A stretch of 64,000 bases of DNA from Dichetophora obliterata. Lineage: Eukaryota; Arthropoda; Insecta; Diptera; Sciomyzidae. The notes below the pieces were generated by a model. The model did no database searches. It saw only the letters and a program-made list of their open reading frames with translations, and was not told the DNA's origin. Shown one piece after another: positions 45,065 through 56,469 of this stretch. Position 1 is the stretch's first letter; each line of letters opens with the position of its first letter. The DNA lies in NCBI GenBank assembly GCA_963920525.1, contig OY986437.1, positions 110,290,715 through 110,354,714 on the forward strand. The letters run 5' to 3'. A program made the position numbers and the translations under genes.

Positions 45065-46185
45065 AGTACGGTCGACCATAACATATTACTATTTAAACTA
45101 TTTAAATGCGGTTTCAGGGACTTTGTGTTTGATTGGTTCAAGTCTTATTTGAATTTTCGAACACAAAAAGTCAAGATGAGTTATTTTTTAAGCTCAACTA
45201 AAAAAATTAACTTAAGTGTTCCACAAGGATCTGTATTGGGTCTAATTCTTTTCTTAATCTATATCAACTCGTTGTTGAAAGCACATGACAATATGTCCGT
45301 TGTGGCGTTTGCTGATGATATAGCTTTTGCTTTTATTAGTGATTCCCCGCTTAATCTCAGCGCTGAGATAAATTCAAAACTAGAGTGGCTTAGAATATGG
45401 TTTCTGCATCACAAACTGGCTATTAGTGATAAAACAAAACTGATGTATTTTAGTCCTAGTAGTAAGGACTTACATTTTAATCAACTGTATTAACATTGTG
45501 GCAAATGTAAAAAGTATTTGTGTTATTGTAAAAATTGTGAAAGAAATTAAATTGCAATTACTTTTTGTCATGTGAGTTTTTAAATGTGATAGTAACTGTT
45601 TTGTAATTGAAAGTGTTAACTCCTTTAAATGTCTAGGAATCATAATTGATAGTAGGATGAACAATATCTATTATCTGTTAATCGTAGTATGTTTTGTCTA
45701 AAACTTTTGCGCTCGTAAACTACTTATAGCAATCTACTATGGCATTTGCCAATCAATATTGGAGTATGGGTTAACTTGTTGGGGTGGCACCCATTACAAC
45801 AAAATTAGTCCAATTCTTATAGCTCAAAAACAAATCATTAGAAGAATTTGTGGAAAAAATTGTACTCATAGTAGTTTACCTCTTTTTAAGGAACTTAATA
45901 TTATTTCGATAAAGCATTTATATTGCTAAAAAGTAATGAAGTTTTTTGTTAAACAGCACAAACATTTGGTGACTAGAAATTGCCCGCATTACAGACATCG
46001 GATAAATAGCGATAACTTAGTAGATATTCCTAGACACTCGATTATGCTTTTTTGTCACTTTTTTGTCACTAATAACTAGCCACATAATATCAGAAATATT
46101 CAAGTTAACCATATCTTAATCAAATCATCGATTGCGAATTTGGATTTTTTTAGAATTGATGAATTGTTTATTTTACACTCTTGAA
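45065..46185 (+). pseudogene. LINE reverse transcriptase C-terminal part
   Basis: The main frame (45125-45493) has FDWFKSYLNFRTQKVK, LSVPQGSVLGLILFLIYINS and VVAFADDIAFAF, with the FADD catalytic box intact. Downstream frames, with stops, read CLGIIIDSRMN-, YYGICQSILEYGLTCWGG and APKQIIRRICGKN-like stretches, then PLFKELNIISIKHLY. It is a different LINE subfamily from the two at 6.6-19 kb, which use YADD/YADE. Confidence 0.8.
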
Positions 46186-46540
46186 AACTAAGCAAATTAT
46201 TATAATCTATAATATTCTTTTTTATTAAATTGTTCCCCACTTAATTAATTAATTAGCTTATAAAATTTTACTCACGTTTCACTCATTTAAACTTATGTCT
46301 TATTCAAAATATTTATATCTCATCTGCAGGACATTCCCTTATGGAGTGTCGGGTGTGACGATCCCGCAGATCCCGAGTTGTTGCTACAGTTTTAAGTCTT
46401 CGTATCCATTTCTATTCACAGCTTGTCGACACTAGCCCTCATAGCTACAGACATGCAATCCTGTTCATTTTAAGTTTAATTATTCTCTCTGGCTTGTATA
46501 AATTGTAAGAACTTTGTCAATAATAATAATAAAATAAAGT
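45065..46540 (+). mobile_element. 5'-truncated Jockey/CR1-like LINE, plus strand
   Basis: Begins in mid reverse transcriptase (STVDHNILLFKLF) and runs through the C-terminal region and a 3' UTR to an (AAT)n tail at about 46519-46536, a typical LINE ending. The truncation and the tail show insertion by target-primed reverse transcription. A target duplication was not identified. Confidence 0.75.
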
Positions 46541-47814
46541 ACAGATAGAACAAGTGTGAGACTAACAAAAGAAATATAGAATTTTTAATTACTAATTATA
46601 AGTTATAGCCTTAAGAAATTTCTCCCTTTCGCTTAATATTTTTCACAACGGTGACAGGACATAGCCCCAAGGGACATATCACAAACTTCACATTTCAACC
46701 ACCTCAATCACCTCAAGAAAAGCGGACATAGTCCCAAAAATTGGATTTGGGATTATTCCCTGTTTCAAAGGTGTAATAAGCCCAAAAAAAAGAGGACGTA
46801 ATCCCGAAAAAATGGATTTGAATGGTGCTAGCAACTTAACGTACAAGAGTAATCTCCAAAGCGGTTACAACCCCCTTTTGGTGTTATGACCGCTTATTAT
46901 GTAGTCATAATCTCAAAAATGGGATATGCAGTCATAATCCCAAAAATGGGATTCGGGACTATTTCCGCAAAATAAGGGGGTGCAATTCCAAATTTTAAAT
47001 ATGGGATTATGGCTCTTGAGGGGACAAAGGTACCGTCACTTTCACAACTACGACAGCAACATGTGCTTTTTGAATATTTTTTGTAAGAAAATGACAAAAA
47101 TAGCATTCTAAATAGTGTCGGTTCAGTTTATCTGTTTCGGTTACGGCCAGTTTCCGCCCTTTTTGTCAGTTTTGGCAAGTTTGAGAATATAAGTAACATA
47201 ATTTTTTTAAAAGTCTACGCTCCTATAAGTATAGTAATCAAGCGTGACATAGCTGCGTAAGTGGTGCACTACATATTCACAGGGTCATTAAGTTGTCACG
47301 GTGTCTTGTATCCCTTGTGACAGCAGAAACAATGTGCGCGCTCAACAAATGCATTCATCGTTACGGCTTTTTCGCGCATCCTAAAAACATTCGTTTGACG
47401 ATGTGCAACGGCAATCGAGAACCGATATATAGCCGAATTTTAGATGCTCGCAATGCAATATCTGAAGTATTTTTCCATGCAAAGCTGAACTATTCACACA
47501 CGGACTACCTCGAAAGATAAGTCAAAACAGTGACAGAGTCATCAAAACACGTTTCGAGCAAGTTCCAACGTGACTGATGCCATAATTTAATACCAAAATA
47601 ATTTTGCTGCTTACAGAAATGATTTTGCTTTCCAACCAAAACTTGGAATTCCAAATTCAATAACAGATATAAAAATGACCCCGTAAATGGTACTTATTTT
47701 TTTATTGATATTATTTTTTACTTGGTCAATTCTAGCCTGAAAGGTGAGTGCTAGATACAACAAGACCTTCAAAAATTTTTGAAAAGTAGGGTATAGTGGA
47801 AGAAAGTATAAAAT
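46541..47814. other. No recognised gene; repeated ATCCCAAAAATGGGAT motif
   Basis: Between 46720 and 47010 the phrase ATCCCAAAAATGGGAT or a near form recurs several times on both strands (46737, 46800, 46908, 46938, 46985), a loosely ordered array. The frame at 47293-47520 has better codon use than its surroundings but no recognisable family. Confidence 0.4.
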
Positions 47815-47954
47815 GGGGTACACATTAGCTATCATGAGTGACACTCATGCTCAAATTCTCGCTTTTTACCCAGGTTCTCGTGTGTGGCCTTTCGTCATTC
47901 AACAGTCAACCACAAAAATTTTGAGTGTCACTCAGGATCGTTAATGTGTACCCC
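47815..47954. mobile_element. 140-bp MITE with long TIRs
   Basis: Left end GGGGTACACATTAGCTATCA and right end, minus strand, GGGGTACACATTAACGATCC, each continuing TGAGTGACACTCA, give about 33 bp of inverted repeat. TGAGTGACACTCA is itself palindromic. No clear target duplication. Confidence 0.65.
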
Positions 47955-48289
47955 GCTGAAGAGTTAAATGTTTGGAGTCAAAAGATGCCTATTGCATTAA
48001 TAAAAATTGGTGTAGAACATTTCAATATTGTATCTTGAATTGGGTTTTTATTAAAAATTGTTAAATTTAATTATTAAAATGCACACAAAATTTAATTTTA
48101 ATATCCCTCCGATTTTAACTATTAAATTATATATCTCAGGAACCAGGTCTCAGATAGTAAGACAGTATACTAAAAGGTTCGTATTCGTATATGGGTTACA
48201 AAAAAAAATATCCAAAATATTTTTTTCATTCATTCGCAAGTTTTAATCACTCAGGAACTTTGATAAGGAAAAAAAAAACGCTAGAGTGT
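47955..48289. other. No gene seen
   Basis: AT-rich; two overlapping short frames on the plus strand are not recognisable. Confidence 0.5.
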
Positions 48290-48492
48290 TATTTCCTAAT
48301 CTTCATAATTCCTCACAGAGCACAAATTTTGATAATAGAATTCAATGATTTGCAAGCGCTGTTCGTTTGTTAGTCTTTTCATGGTGTAATGACAAACCTT
48401 ACTGAGCATTTTTGGCCTTACAACATGTTACGAATCACGCGTTAGATGTCACAAATTACACTAAAAAAATAAATAGCAAAAAAATCACCCTT
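48290..48492 (-). pseudogene. mariner (rosa-like) 5' end and transposase start
   Basis: The terminal repeat AAGGGTGATTTTTTTGC lies at 48492 reading leftward, next to TA (48493-48494). The transposase begins near 48380 with MKRLTNEQRLQIIEFYYQN, the HTH start of the mariner family seen at 2167. It ends after about 30 codons at 48290, so only the 5' tenth remains. The terminus matches that of the 3' fragment at 19503 over its first 14 bases. Confidence 0.75.
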
Positions 48493-48601
48493 TACATTAT
48501 GTAATTTTCAATTTGGACTGAGCCATCTTTCTTTACCTTTTTCCTTGGCCATCGTTTTACAGTGCGTGTTTGATTTATTGTGTCGTAATTGGTGGCCATC
48601 G

Positions 48602-48700
48602 TAACAATAGAGTTCAGCTACTACAGCTTTTTCGCACTTTCTCCGCATTAGATCATCTTAAGAACCAGCCCAAATAACATTAAAATATCTCAATGATATC
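48602..48700 (-). mobile_element. LINE 3' end fragment, same family as 11645-18132
   Basis: On the minus strand the block from ATATCATTGAGATATTTTAA to GCTGAACTCTATTGTTA matches 18036-18132 closely and lacks the MITE at 17713. It is a strongly 5'-truncated copy. Confidence 0.75.
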
Positions 48701-48708
48701 GATAAATT

Positions 48709-48826
48709 GTGAGCGCACTCAATTTTTTTTATAAAAGTGAGCGAGCTCAAAAAGTGAGCCACTTAGAATGTGAGCGCGCTCAAAAAGAGAGCCACTCACT
48801 TTTTTGAAAAAATTGAGCGCGCTCAC
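48709..48826. repeat. Cluster of four GTGAGCGNNCTCA palindromes
   Basis: The 12-13-bp palindrome occurs at 48709 (GTGAGCGCACTCA), 48737 (GTGAGCGAGCTCA), 48770 (GTGAGCGCGCTCA) and 48814 (TGAGCGCGCTCAC). Half sites GTGAGC lie between and after (48754, 48831). The outer two are joined to TTTTTTT/AAAAAAA runs, making the whole block a loose inverted repeat. Confidence 0.8.
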
Positions 48827-49041
48827 AAAAAGTGAGCTATTAACAGCCTTGCAAAAATCTAGGAAGTTTTTTTATTTTTAAAATGCTTAAAAGGTTTATT
48901 GATTACTTCCATACTGAAAACTTAAAAAAAAGTGTCAATGCATAAAAGGAACTCTTCTTTTATTAAATAATAGAGTTGAACTAGCTGTTCCAGAAAAAAT
49001 AATTAATAAAGAGTCGTTAAAGAGATACAATGCAGTATATA

Positions 49042-50585
49042 CACTGAGGAATATTCGTTTAGACGCAATATAAATGTTTTTAAAAACTTGTAATAAAATA
49101 CATTAAATATATTTGAAACCAATTTTTTTATTTAAGTTAAAGAAAAATGTTAATTTTACAAAATAACGGCAAAAACTTCTTATTAGCATTATGTTATATT
49201 TTTTTTTAATTAACTTCAAACATAACGCTTGAAACGATTGGCGTATTCGTTTAGACCCACTTTAGTTAAACACAATTTTTTTGGATCACCTCTAATATTC
49301 TATTAGGCATTGAATTGATAAGGTTTTGTAGAATGGTTCCTTGAATTGAAGTGCAAACTTCTTTAATTTTAAATTTAAATTCTGTAACAGTAGAAAATGG
49401 GGTTCTTTTCGGTTTTTCGGTGTAAACTTCCCGTTCCACAATACCCCATAGATTTTCTATGGGGCTTAGATCGGGGCTACATGCAGGCCATTCTAAAATT
49501 TTAATTTCTTGCTGCTCAAACCAAGCCATGGATGTCTTAGAGACATGAATGGACGCATTGTCCTGTGGAAAAAAATGACTCTTTTGTCCATTTTGAACTG
49601 TCTAAAAATTGAATAAGGACATCGTCTAACATGTCAATGTACATTTTCGAGTTCATTCGGGGAGGAACAAAACACAAAGTTGACTTTCCTTCATTGGAAA
49701 CGGCGGCCCAGACCATCAGACTTCCGCCTCCAAAGTTTCTTTTAGATTTGGGGATACTTTCATTGCCAATATCGTGCCAATAGCAACTGTAACAGTCTGG
49801 GCCATCCAAATTAAATTTTTTTCGTCGGAAAAAAATAGCTTTCTGCTATTCGGAAGTCCAGTGCATATGCTTTTTAGCGAAGTTTAAGCGTGCCTTTTTA
49901 TGGTTTTCTTTAAGCATTGGCTTGCGCGCTGGTTTCTTCCAAACAACATTTGGTGGTGTGCGTAGAATATGGGCAATATGTTTTTTTGTTACTGGTAAAC
50001 ATAATTTAGAATGTGTTTGTGCTGAATTTAATTTATTTTTAGTAGCCTTCTCTCAAATTAAATTTTTCTGACGATTTGTCAGCTTTTGATTACCTGTTTT
50101 GGTTTCTTTATTCCATATCGAGCTCCATTTTTTAAGTAATTTCTTACAACTTTATCAGAACGCGAAATTTTTCGGCTAATTTCCCGATTGGAACACCTTA
50201 ATCGGTTGCGAAAGTTCCACGTGGAATTTTTTTAATGTTTACCTAAAATAATGAATGGTAATTACTTCTCAGGATTTTCTTGAAAAAAACATAAGCTAAC
50301 TAACTTATTTTATAGTTATGAAAAGAAAATATTTTATTTTGTTGTTATTTTCTCTCAAAAATGAAATTTTTCCCACTGCTTCTATCCGAATATGCTGCTA
50401 CTACGAAGTGCGTTCACAGTCGTACTTAATTTTTACAATAACAAAACAAAAAAGGCAAACAACCGTTACGTATTTCAAAAACAGACCTTGCGGCTTATTA
50501 CTTTATAGTACCAAAAAGCTATGCCTGTATAAATTGAATAATTAATAGAATAAAAGTAGTGCGGCTAAACGAATACGCCTCAGTG
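49042..50585 (-). mobile_element. Tc1-like element (DD34E), full length with IR/DR ends
   Basis: Ends read CACTGAGGAATATTCGTTTA (left) and CACTGAGGCGTATTCGTTTA (right, minus strand), flanked by TA (49040-49041 and 50586-50587); total 1,544 bp. A second copy of the inner site, GCGTATTCGTTTAGACCCA, lies about 190 bp inside the left end (49239), and a weaker one about 180 bp inside the right end (near 50386). This is the two-site IR/DR layout known from Tc1 relatives. The TIR copies are well preserved compared with other elements here. Confidence 0.85.
49266..50240 (-). pseudogene. Tc1-like transposase, frameshifted
   Basis: Reading leftward from about 50240: a helix-turn-helix region (RLRCSNREISRKISRSDKVV), a second DNA-binding segment, then KARLNFAKKHMHWTSE, FSDEKKFNLDGPD (first Asp, across a 1-bp deletion near 49828), GGGSLMVWAAVSNEG, FPQDNASIHVS (second Asp, across a 1-bp shift near 49567) and WPACSPDLSPIENLWG (Glu). 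The Asp-to-Glu spacing is 34 residues. All three catalytic residues are present, but at least two frameshifts and a stop (TSE*QKA) prevent translation. Confidence 0.85.
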
Positions 50586-50646
50586 TAGTAACCAATAACT
50601 TTTGATAATTCCATGGGTTTTTCGCTAAAAACTACCTACGAAAATA

Positions 50647-52360
50647 TCTATATATATAAAATGGAATGTGTGTTTGTTTATTTGTTTGTTTGTTTGTACC
50701 TTATAGGAGACCAAACCTCTGGACTGATCTTCCTGAAATTTTCACAGCATTTAACTGGGACTCTGGCATGATTAAAAGGGTACTTTTTTTAGACCACGCC
50801 CACTTTTACGCCCAGTTTTTTAATATTATGTAATTGCTCCCATATAGTTTTTAACAGATTTACTTCAAATTGTATACAAATTATACTCCAGGCGAGGTAG
50901 AAATAAACATTTCTTACGCCACGCCCCCTTCCACGCCACTTTTCACGCCAAATTTAAGTTTTAAACTTTTTGTTCTCTGTACAAATTTGTTCCTTCCAAC
51001 GGATTATTTTTTATTTGGTAGTATATTGCTCTTAATGCTGTTAACTTCGCCACATTACTATGAACCACGCCCACTTCACCGCCCCCTTTTTTAATTCAGA
51101 TACTTACTTATACCACTAACAATGTTTGCTATACAAAATACTTTTTTTGTAATTTGTATTTACCTAAAGTTTTTTATACTTTTTATCTACAGGTAAGGTA
51201 GCCATAGATTTTTTTATTACCAAATCCCCCTTTTTCGCCCCATTTTACATTAATTATAATTAATCTGCTTTCAATCTATATATATAAAAATGAATGTCTG
51301 TCTGTCTGTTTGTTTGTTTGTTTGTTTGTGCTTTATAGGAGGCCAAACCCTTGAACCGATCTTCCTGAAACTTACACAGCATTTTACTATGACTCTGGAA
51401 AGAATAACTGGCTATATGAAGTTTTTATTGGACAAAGGGGCGTGGCACTGCCCATATAACCCAAAAATTTAAATCGCCATATTTTGGGCATTTTTTGACC
51501 TACGTTGATGCTATTTGGTACATATGGTATTGGCATTATTAGGAACACGTACCAGGAGAAAAGTGGGTGGGACCACGCCTCTTTTTTAGAAAATTAAAAA
51601 TCGCAATATAGTCTTAACTACTGAACCGATCGTCATTAAATTTTTGCAATAGGATATTCTTACGAAATAATACATTTTTGACTATATAAATTTGTGAGTG
51701 GACAAAGGGTCGTGGCCTCGCCCATATAACCCATAATTTAAAATCGTCGTATCTTGGGCATTTTTTGACCAACGGCGGCAGTATTTGCTATATATGGTAT
51801 TGGCATGAATGGAAATACGTACCAAAAGAAAAGTGGGCGGAGCACGCCCCTTTTTTTGCGATATATTGGAGGCTGGACCTGATAACCGATCTTCAATTTT
51901 CACAGCGTTCAGCTTTGACTCAGGAATACTTATAACATGATAATATTTTTCGACCATGCACACTTCTGCACCTACTTTTTTACTACGTTTATTAACGGCT
52001 TTACCACAAATTTAAAATACATATTAATTAAAATAGTGGGGTAGCCCTATTCTCTTTCTTCCACCACTGTCTTCAAAACAGCTGATTTTATAATACGTGT
52101 TAGTTAAAATAGAGAGTGGGGTAACCCCATTCTCATTCTCCCACAACTGACTGCGAAACAGCTGATTATGTAATTGCTGCTTTTTGATTGGTCTAAAAAT
52201 AAAAAGGGGGAGCATGAAGCAAATTACATGCGATTCAGTGCTGAATTCTAATTGGTTTACAACAAAAAAAGAGGCGAAGCATTGCAATAATTAAATTAAA
52301 TAAATAAATTTTTGTAAATACATAAATACTTTTAATTTTAAGCACACCGGGTTCAGCTAG
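50647..52360 (+). mobile_element. Helitron/Helentron-like element C, 1,714 bp, with two 5' ends
   Basis: Starts TCTATATATATAAAATGG after A (50646) and ends GGGTTCAGCTAG before T (52361). A second 5'-type end, A|TCTATATATATAAAAATG followed by a GTCTGTCTGTTTGTTTG leader, lies inside at 51275. Both leaders are followed by GACCAAACC/GGCCAAACC and GATCTTCCTGAAA. The body has many CCACGCCC phrases. An inverted second copy is at 58592-60323 and has the same double-head structure. An 87-residue minus-strand frame (52287-52024) is shared by the two copies but looks like a passenger. Confidence 0.85.
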
Positions 52361-52677
52361 TTTTATACAAAAATAAAGGTATACGAAGCTTATGTTAAAA
52401 ATATATTAAAAGTTAAAAATATAATAAAGAATTTATTGTAGCTACTTTGGTAGTGCACCAGTCTTAAAATTGTCATATTTTTTATAAATATATATTACTA
52501 GCAGGCCACGGACGTCTTATTATCAATCTCCTTAACGCCTTAAGGACGGGACAATTTTTTCATACATGTGCTAATTTCTAACTAATTTTGATTTTGACCA
52601 ATTTTTATGTGCTACGGTTAGTTTTGCGACACCCAACTTAGTGATGCGATATGGCATCATCGTCCTTATTGGGTTAA
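52361..52677. other. No gene seen
   Basis: Flanking sequence between the Helitron-like element and the next TIR element. No structure supported. Confidence 0.5.
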
Positions 52678-52816
52678 GGCGGATTCACTGACCACCTTTA
52701 GCAAGTTTTTTGTGACAGCTTTTATGGTCTCTTTTTGTGAGAATGTGCCGCAAGTCGATTCAGTGACATGTAAAACTTTCAGCAAGTTTTCTGTTTTTCT
52801 TTGTCATACTTAATGT

Positions 52817-54605
52817 TACCAACTATACTTACTTTGTAAGTATCATACTTATTTTCAGCTTCATATACTTACTAAAATTCCATACTTATAAGTATACCTA
52901 CTTTTAAGATTTATACTTAATTATGCTTTCTTTTCAGCTCTGGTTGAACGTTTTTATTTGCAAAAGCGGAAAAAGTTTGAAAATTGTAACCAACTGCGTT
53001 AAAAAAACAGACTCTGGAGTCAATTATATTTTTAAAAAATAATATTGAATACAGCTGTTTCGAATTTTACAATTTTTTAAAGACAAGACCTGAAATATTA
53101 AGGGCTTACTCTAGTTCGTCGGCTAAGAAATATGCTATTTTTGGGAATTTCTTGTGAGCTTGCTATGAAAGATATGTTTATATAACTTATTAGGAATGAT
53201 AAATGAAGTTTATAAAAATAAAAAATTTTATTAATGTTTTTTAATAATTTGGAGGCAGGTCGGCTCCCACACGATATCTCAGCATCTGCTTATCTGAAAC
53301 AAAAAACCGAAATGTTTTAGATTCAATATGACAAGGACTATAAAATAGACTATTAATATTAATTTTTAGCAATTGTTGTTAACTTTAAGTAACAAAAACC
53401 AAAAAAATTATTTGTTCGCTGTTATTTGTAAAAAAATATAGTAAACATCAATTTTTTAGTTTTGTGTTAAATATGTGGTTAAAATTTCAGAAGGATTAGC
53501 CCACCGGAGAAATAGTGTGGGGAGTCCGCGAAAACGTAGTTTTGAGAAAAACGCTCTTAAAGTTTTTTAAATGCGTTCTAACATCAGTTCAGGTAGAGAA
53601 AGTTTTGGGTTGAAAAAATTACTTATACTGCTCGGATCTTCATTAAAATTTAATACAATATTCTTAGATACATATTAGGGCGGGTCAATTTGTATGGACG
53701 AATTTTTTGGAGGTCTGGCTCAGCGAAATTCGTAAAATACATGTAATTTCAAGACTTTTTCTCCACTACAGCATATACAAATTCTGAAAAAAAGCTGTGC
53801 GGACTTTCGTAAATAGATTTTGTTCTCAATTATAAAATCTAAATGTATGAATGTATGTGTATGAATCTATTTACGAAAGTCCGCACAGCTTTTTTTCAGA
53901 ATTTGTATATGCTGTAGTGGAGAAAAAGTCTTGAAATTACATGTATTTTACGAATTTCGCTGAGCCAGAATTTGACCTGCCCTAATACATATACATTCGA
54001 AAAATTGTAAACAAAAAGAAAAAACTTTCGAAAGTGACCAATTAGACTTCACCCTTAAATAAAATTTACAGCCAAGACAAATACGTTTTCAAGCAAAAAG
54101 AAAAAAACAAATTAATGTAGCGCTTCAATTCAGTGACAGTGAGAGCGAATAATGATAACTTTTCTTTAGTCTCTGTATACATTTGAATGTGATTTTTTTA
54201 TTTAACTACTTTGAAAGTGCGTATAACTTTTAATTTTTTGTTATGCTTTTGTTTGTTTTAAAACTTTTTTCAAATATATAAAATTAATATTTTGTTTCTT
54301 TTTTATCTGAAGACTTTTTGGTTTTAGATAGATTGCATACACAAAACTTTTTAAGGAAAACAAAAAGAGGGTGTGACAAGATTTGAAGAATATTGTGAGT
54401 TCTATTGATTTTAACATAAATTAGTAAATTGTATCAAAAAATATTCAATTTATTTTTCTAAGGTAAAATACTTACTTAGTATATTAATTTTAATATACTT
54501 ATTACTATACTTGTTATAAAAAATTATACTTACTAATACTTACTTTTCAGTGTACTAAGAAGCAAATATACTTATTTTTTAATAACATGAGTTGGTAGCA
54601 TTAGT
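52817..54605. mobile_element. Nested element with ACCAACT ends and ATACTTAC-rich arms
   Basis: The left part (52817-52925) and right part (54470-54600) both consist of ATACTTAC/GTAAGTAT motifs and the ends read ACCAACT...AGTTGGT. The flanks GTCATACTTAATGTT (52802) and GTCATACTCAATATT (54606) form a 15-bp near-duplication. Class unknown. A DGGLLN-like protein signature is absent. Confidence 0.45.
53676..53984. mobile_element. 309-bp hairpin element: perfect 105-bp arms, exact 8-bp TSD
   Basis: The outer ends read TAGGGCGGGTCAATTT and, minus strand, TAGGGCAGGTCAAATT, and both sides carry the identical ATACATAT (53668-53675 and 53985-53992). Inside, 53715-53819 is identical to the reverse complement of 53864-53968 over all 105 bases, with a 44-bp loop. 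The 8-bp duplication suggests hAT-like mobilisation. The outer ~38 bp of the arms differ while the inner arms are perfect. Confidence 0.9.
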
Positions 54606-54874
54606 CATACTCAATATTGCCAGACGCAATGCTTCTTTATTTTGAAGTTTATAAAATAAAATATGCCAACTTCAACTCAAGAAACTCCATACTGGCAACT
54701 CAGCGCAAAAAGATTCAGCAAGAAAATTAAAATTAAGTTAATCAAGTCAAAGAGAGTGCAGTAAGTTTTTGTTACTCTCTCATTAAGTGTGGAGGGAGAT
54801 AGAGAAGAAAAATGTTCAAAACTTCATATAAAAAAAACTTACAAAACTTTCTGAAGGTGGTCAGTGAATCCGGC

Positions 54875-55473
54875 TTAAATCTCAGATTTCTTGCGCCAAA
54901 ATTTTCAAAATCCACCAAATCTGGTGGAAAAAGGACAAAGTTGGCAACAGTGGTGCTAGCTGAGCAGGAAGAGAAAGAGAAAAATAGAGAGCAACATGCA
55001 GTTTATTGAAACTCTCCCAACACAAACGCGTAAAAAGATAACGAATAAGTAATGCGTGGCAGCTGGGATGATTTCTTAAAATACTTAACGCCTTAAAATA
55101 ATATACTAATTATTAAAATTGGGAAAGAAAAATATCCCTAAATAAATCTATAGCACAAATATTATATTTTAAAATTTTTTCATAAAAATCGGCCCAGTAC
55201 TTTTGGAGTAAAGTCGTAACTTTAAATGTTCACTTCAATTCTATGTAATAGTATAGATTTAATGACTAATGATGTTAAAGTGCAATAGCACACATAATAA
55301 ACAAAGTAGTATAGTCAGGGCTTATGAAGAAAGTACTTTAAGAATGCATTTTCAAGAAAGCGCTTTTAGAAGGGCTTTTTAGCAAAGTGAGTGCGGAAGT
55401 ACTGACAAATTTTCCCATTTCATACAAGCAATAAAACGGTGTTTGCAAGGAGTGTGCAAGGCCTATAAAAGCC
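54875..55473. other. No gene seen
   Basis: A Lys/Glu-rich plus-strand frame (54812-55009) begins inside the preceding element and is probably chance. No other structure. Confidence 0.45.
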
Positions 55474-55476
55474 TAA

Positions 55477-56263
55477 GGCCGCGTTCATAGTAAACGCTTT
55501 TAGCTTAGCCGAGAGGTTTAGCTGAAAAACGCTTTGTGTATAATCATATGGAAAAAGCTCAAAGTGTTCATAGTGCCAGCATAAAGCTAGCATAAAGCTT
55601 AATTTCAAATGCTTTTCAGCGCTTATATTTCCATCTCACTTGCTCACACAGAAAAATAATTTAGTTTTTTATGCTTTGTTGTTGAGCATTTTTAAAATGC
55701 TATTTGGCACTTGTTTATTTATTTTGCCTGTTAACAACATTTTCGTTGATTTTGTTTTATTTTTTGGATTTATTTGTGCTGAAGTTTTAACTGTTGTTGT
55801 GTTGTTGCTGCGTTGTTGTATCGTTTTGTGGCGCTTTTCAGTTGTATTCACTTGTGTATTCTATCTCGTTTGTTTACATAGTTTTCGTTGTTCTTGCTTA
55901 CTTCTTGGGTTTTATTTTGTGCTGAACTTTCCACCGTTGTTATGCTTTGTGTTTTCAAGTTCCTTTGAACTCTTGTTTGTTATTGGTTTGATCATTCAAT
56001 GGTGATCATCGCGAATCTAGATGCTCATTAAACAAAAAATCTTTCACTTACTTTGCAAAATGCAATTGAGTGCATTATTTTCCAAAGAGACAAATGAAAA
56101 CAAAGAATTTCAGCCACAAGCATAAAGCGCGCACTATGAACACCAATAAGCTCAATAAGCTACTTTATGCAGCGTTGAATAAGCGTTCACTATGATCAAA
56201 AAAAGCTTGACAAAGCAGCTTTATGCATCAGCTTCAGCCAAAGCGTCCACTATGAACGCGGCC
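55477..56263. mobile_element. PIF/Harbinger-like MITE, 787 bp, TAA duplication
   Basis: Left end GGCCGCGTTCATAGTAAACG and right end, minus strand, GGCCGCGTTCATAGTGGACG; TAA flanks both sides (55474-55476 and 56264-56266). The same terminal sequence bounds the 112-bp element at 63318. Repeated GCTTTATGC/AGCATAAAGC phrases lie in the subterminal regions. A hydrophobic plus-strand frame (55640-56005) and the opposite Asn/Thr/Lys-rich frame are both explained by T-rich composition. Confidence 0.8.
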
Positions 56264-56469
56264 TAACGCAGGCCTGCTGCAATGGCACACTGGGTTGTGT
56301 CGAATTGGAAATTCAATGTGTCAACCTATCAGAATAGTTGGAACACACGGAGATAATTATTTTGCTTGAATTAAACAAATGTTTTGCTTAAAAGCTAATC
56401 AGCAAAACTTTGCTCAATAACGGTGTGATTCTAGAAAAAGATTGCTAAATTAAAATCACTTCCATGTAT

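Larger units (their letters stand above)
52678..54874. mobile_element. PIF/Harbinger- or TTAA-type TIR element, 2.2 kb, with nested inserts
   Basis: Left end GGCGGATTCACTGACCACCT and right end, minus strand, GCCGGATTCACTGACCACCT, continue inverted to AAGTTTT, about 35 bp in all. TTAA flanks both sides (52674-52677 and 54875-54878); it could equally be a TAA or TTA duplication. Nested inside are the ATACTTAC-rich element (about 52817-54605) and a hairpin element (53676-53984). No transposase is seen. Confidence 0.75.

Noticed and set aside
47293..47520. 75-residue frame as a gene
   Set aside because: No family, no splice or promoter context; kept only as a note.
52024..52287. 87-residue frame also present at 58682-58945
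   Set aside because: Both lie antisense inside two copies of one Helitron-like element; identity reflects copy relationship, no family recognised and no start context.
55640..56005. 121-residue very hydrophobic frame resembling a membrane protein
   Set aside because: T-rich composition of a PIF-like MITE interior explains the Phe/Leu/Val content.
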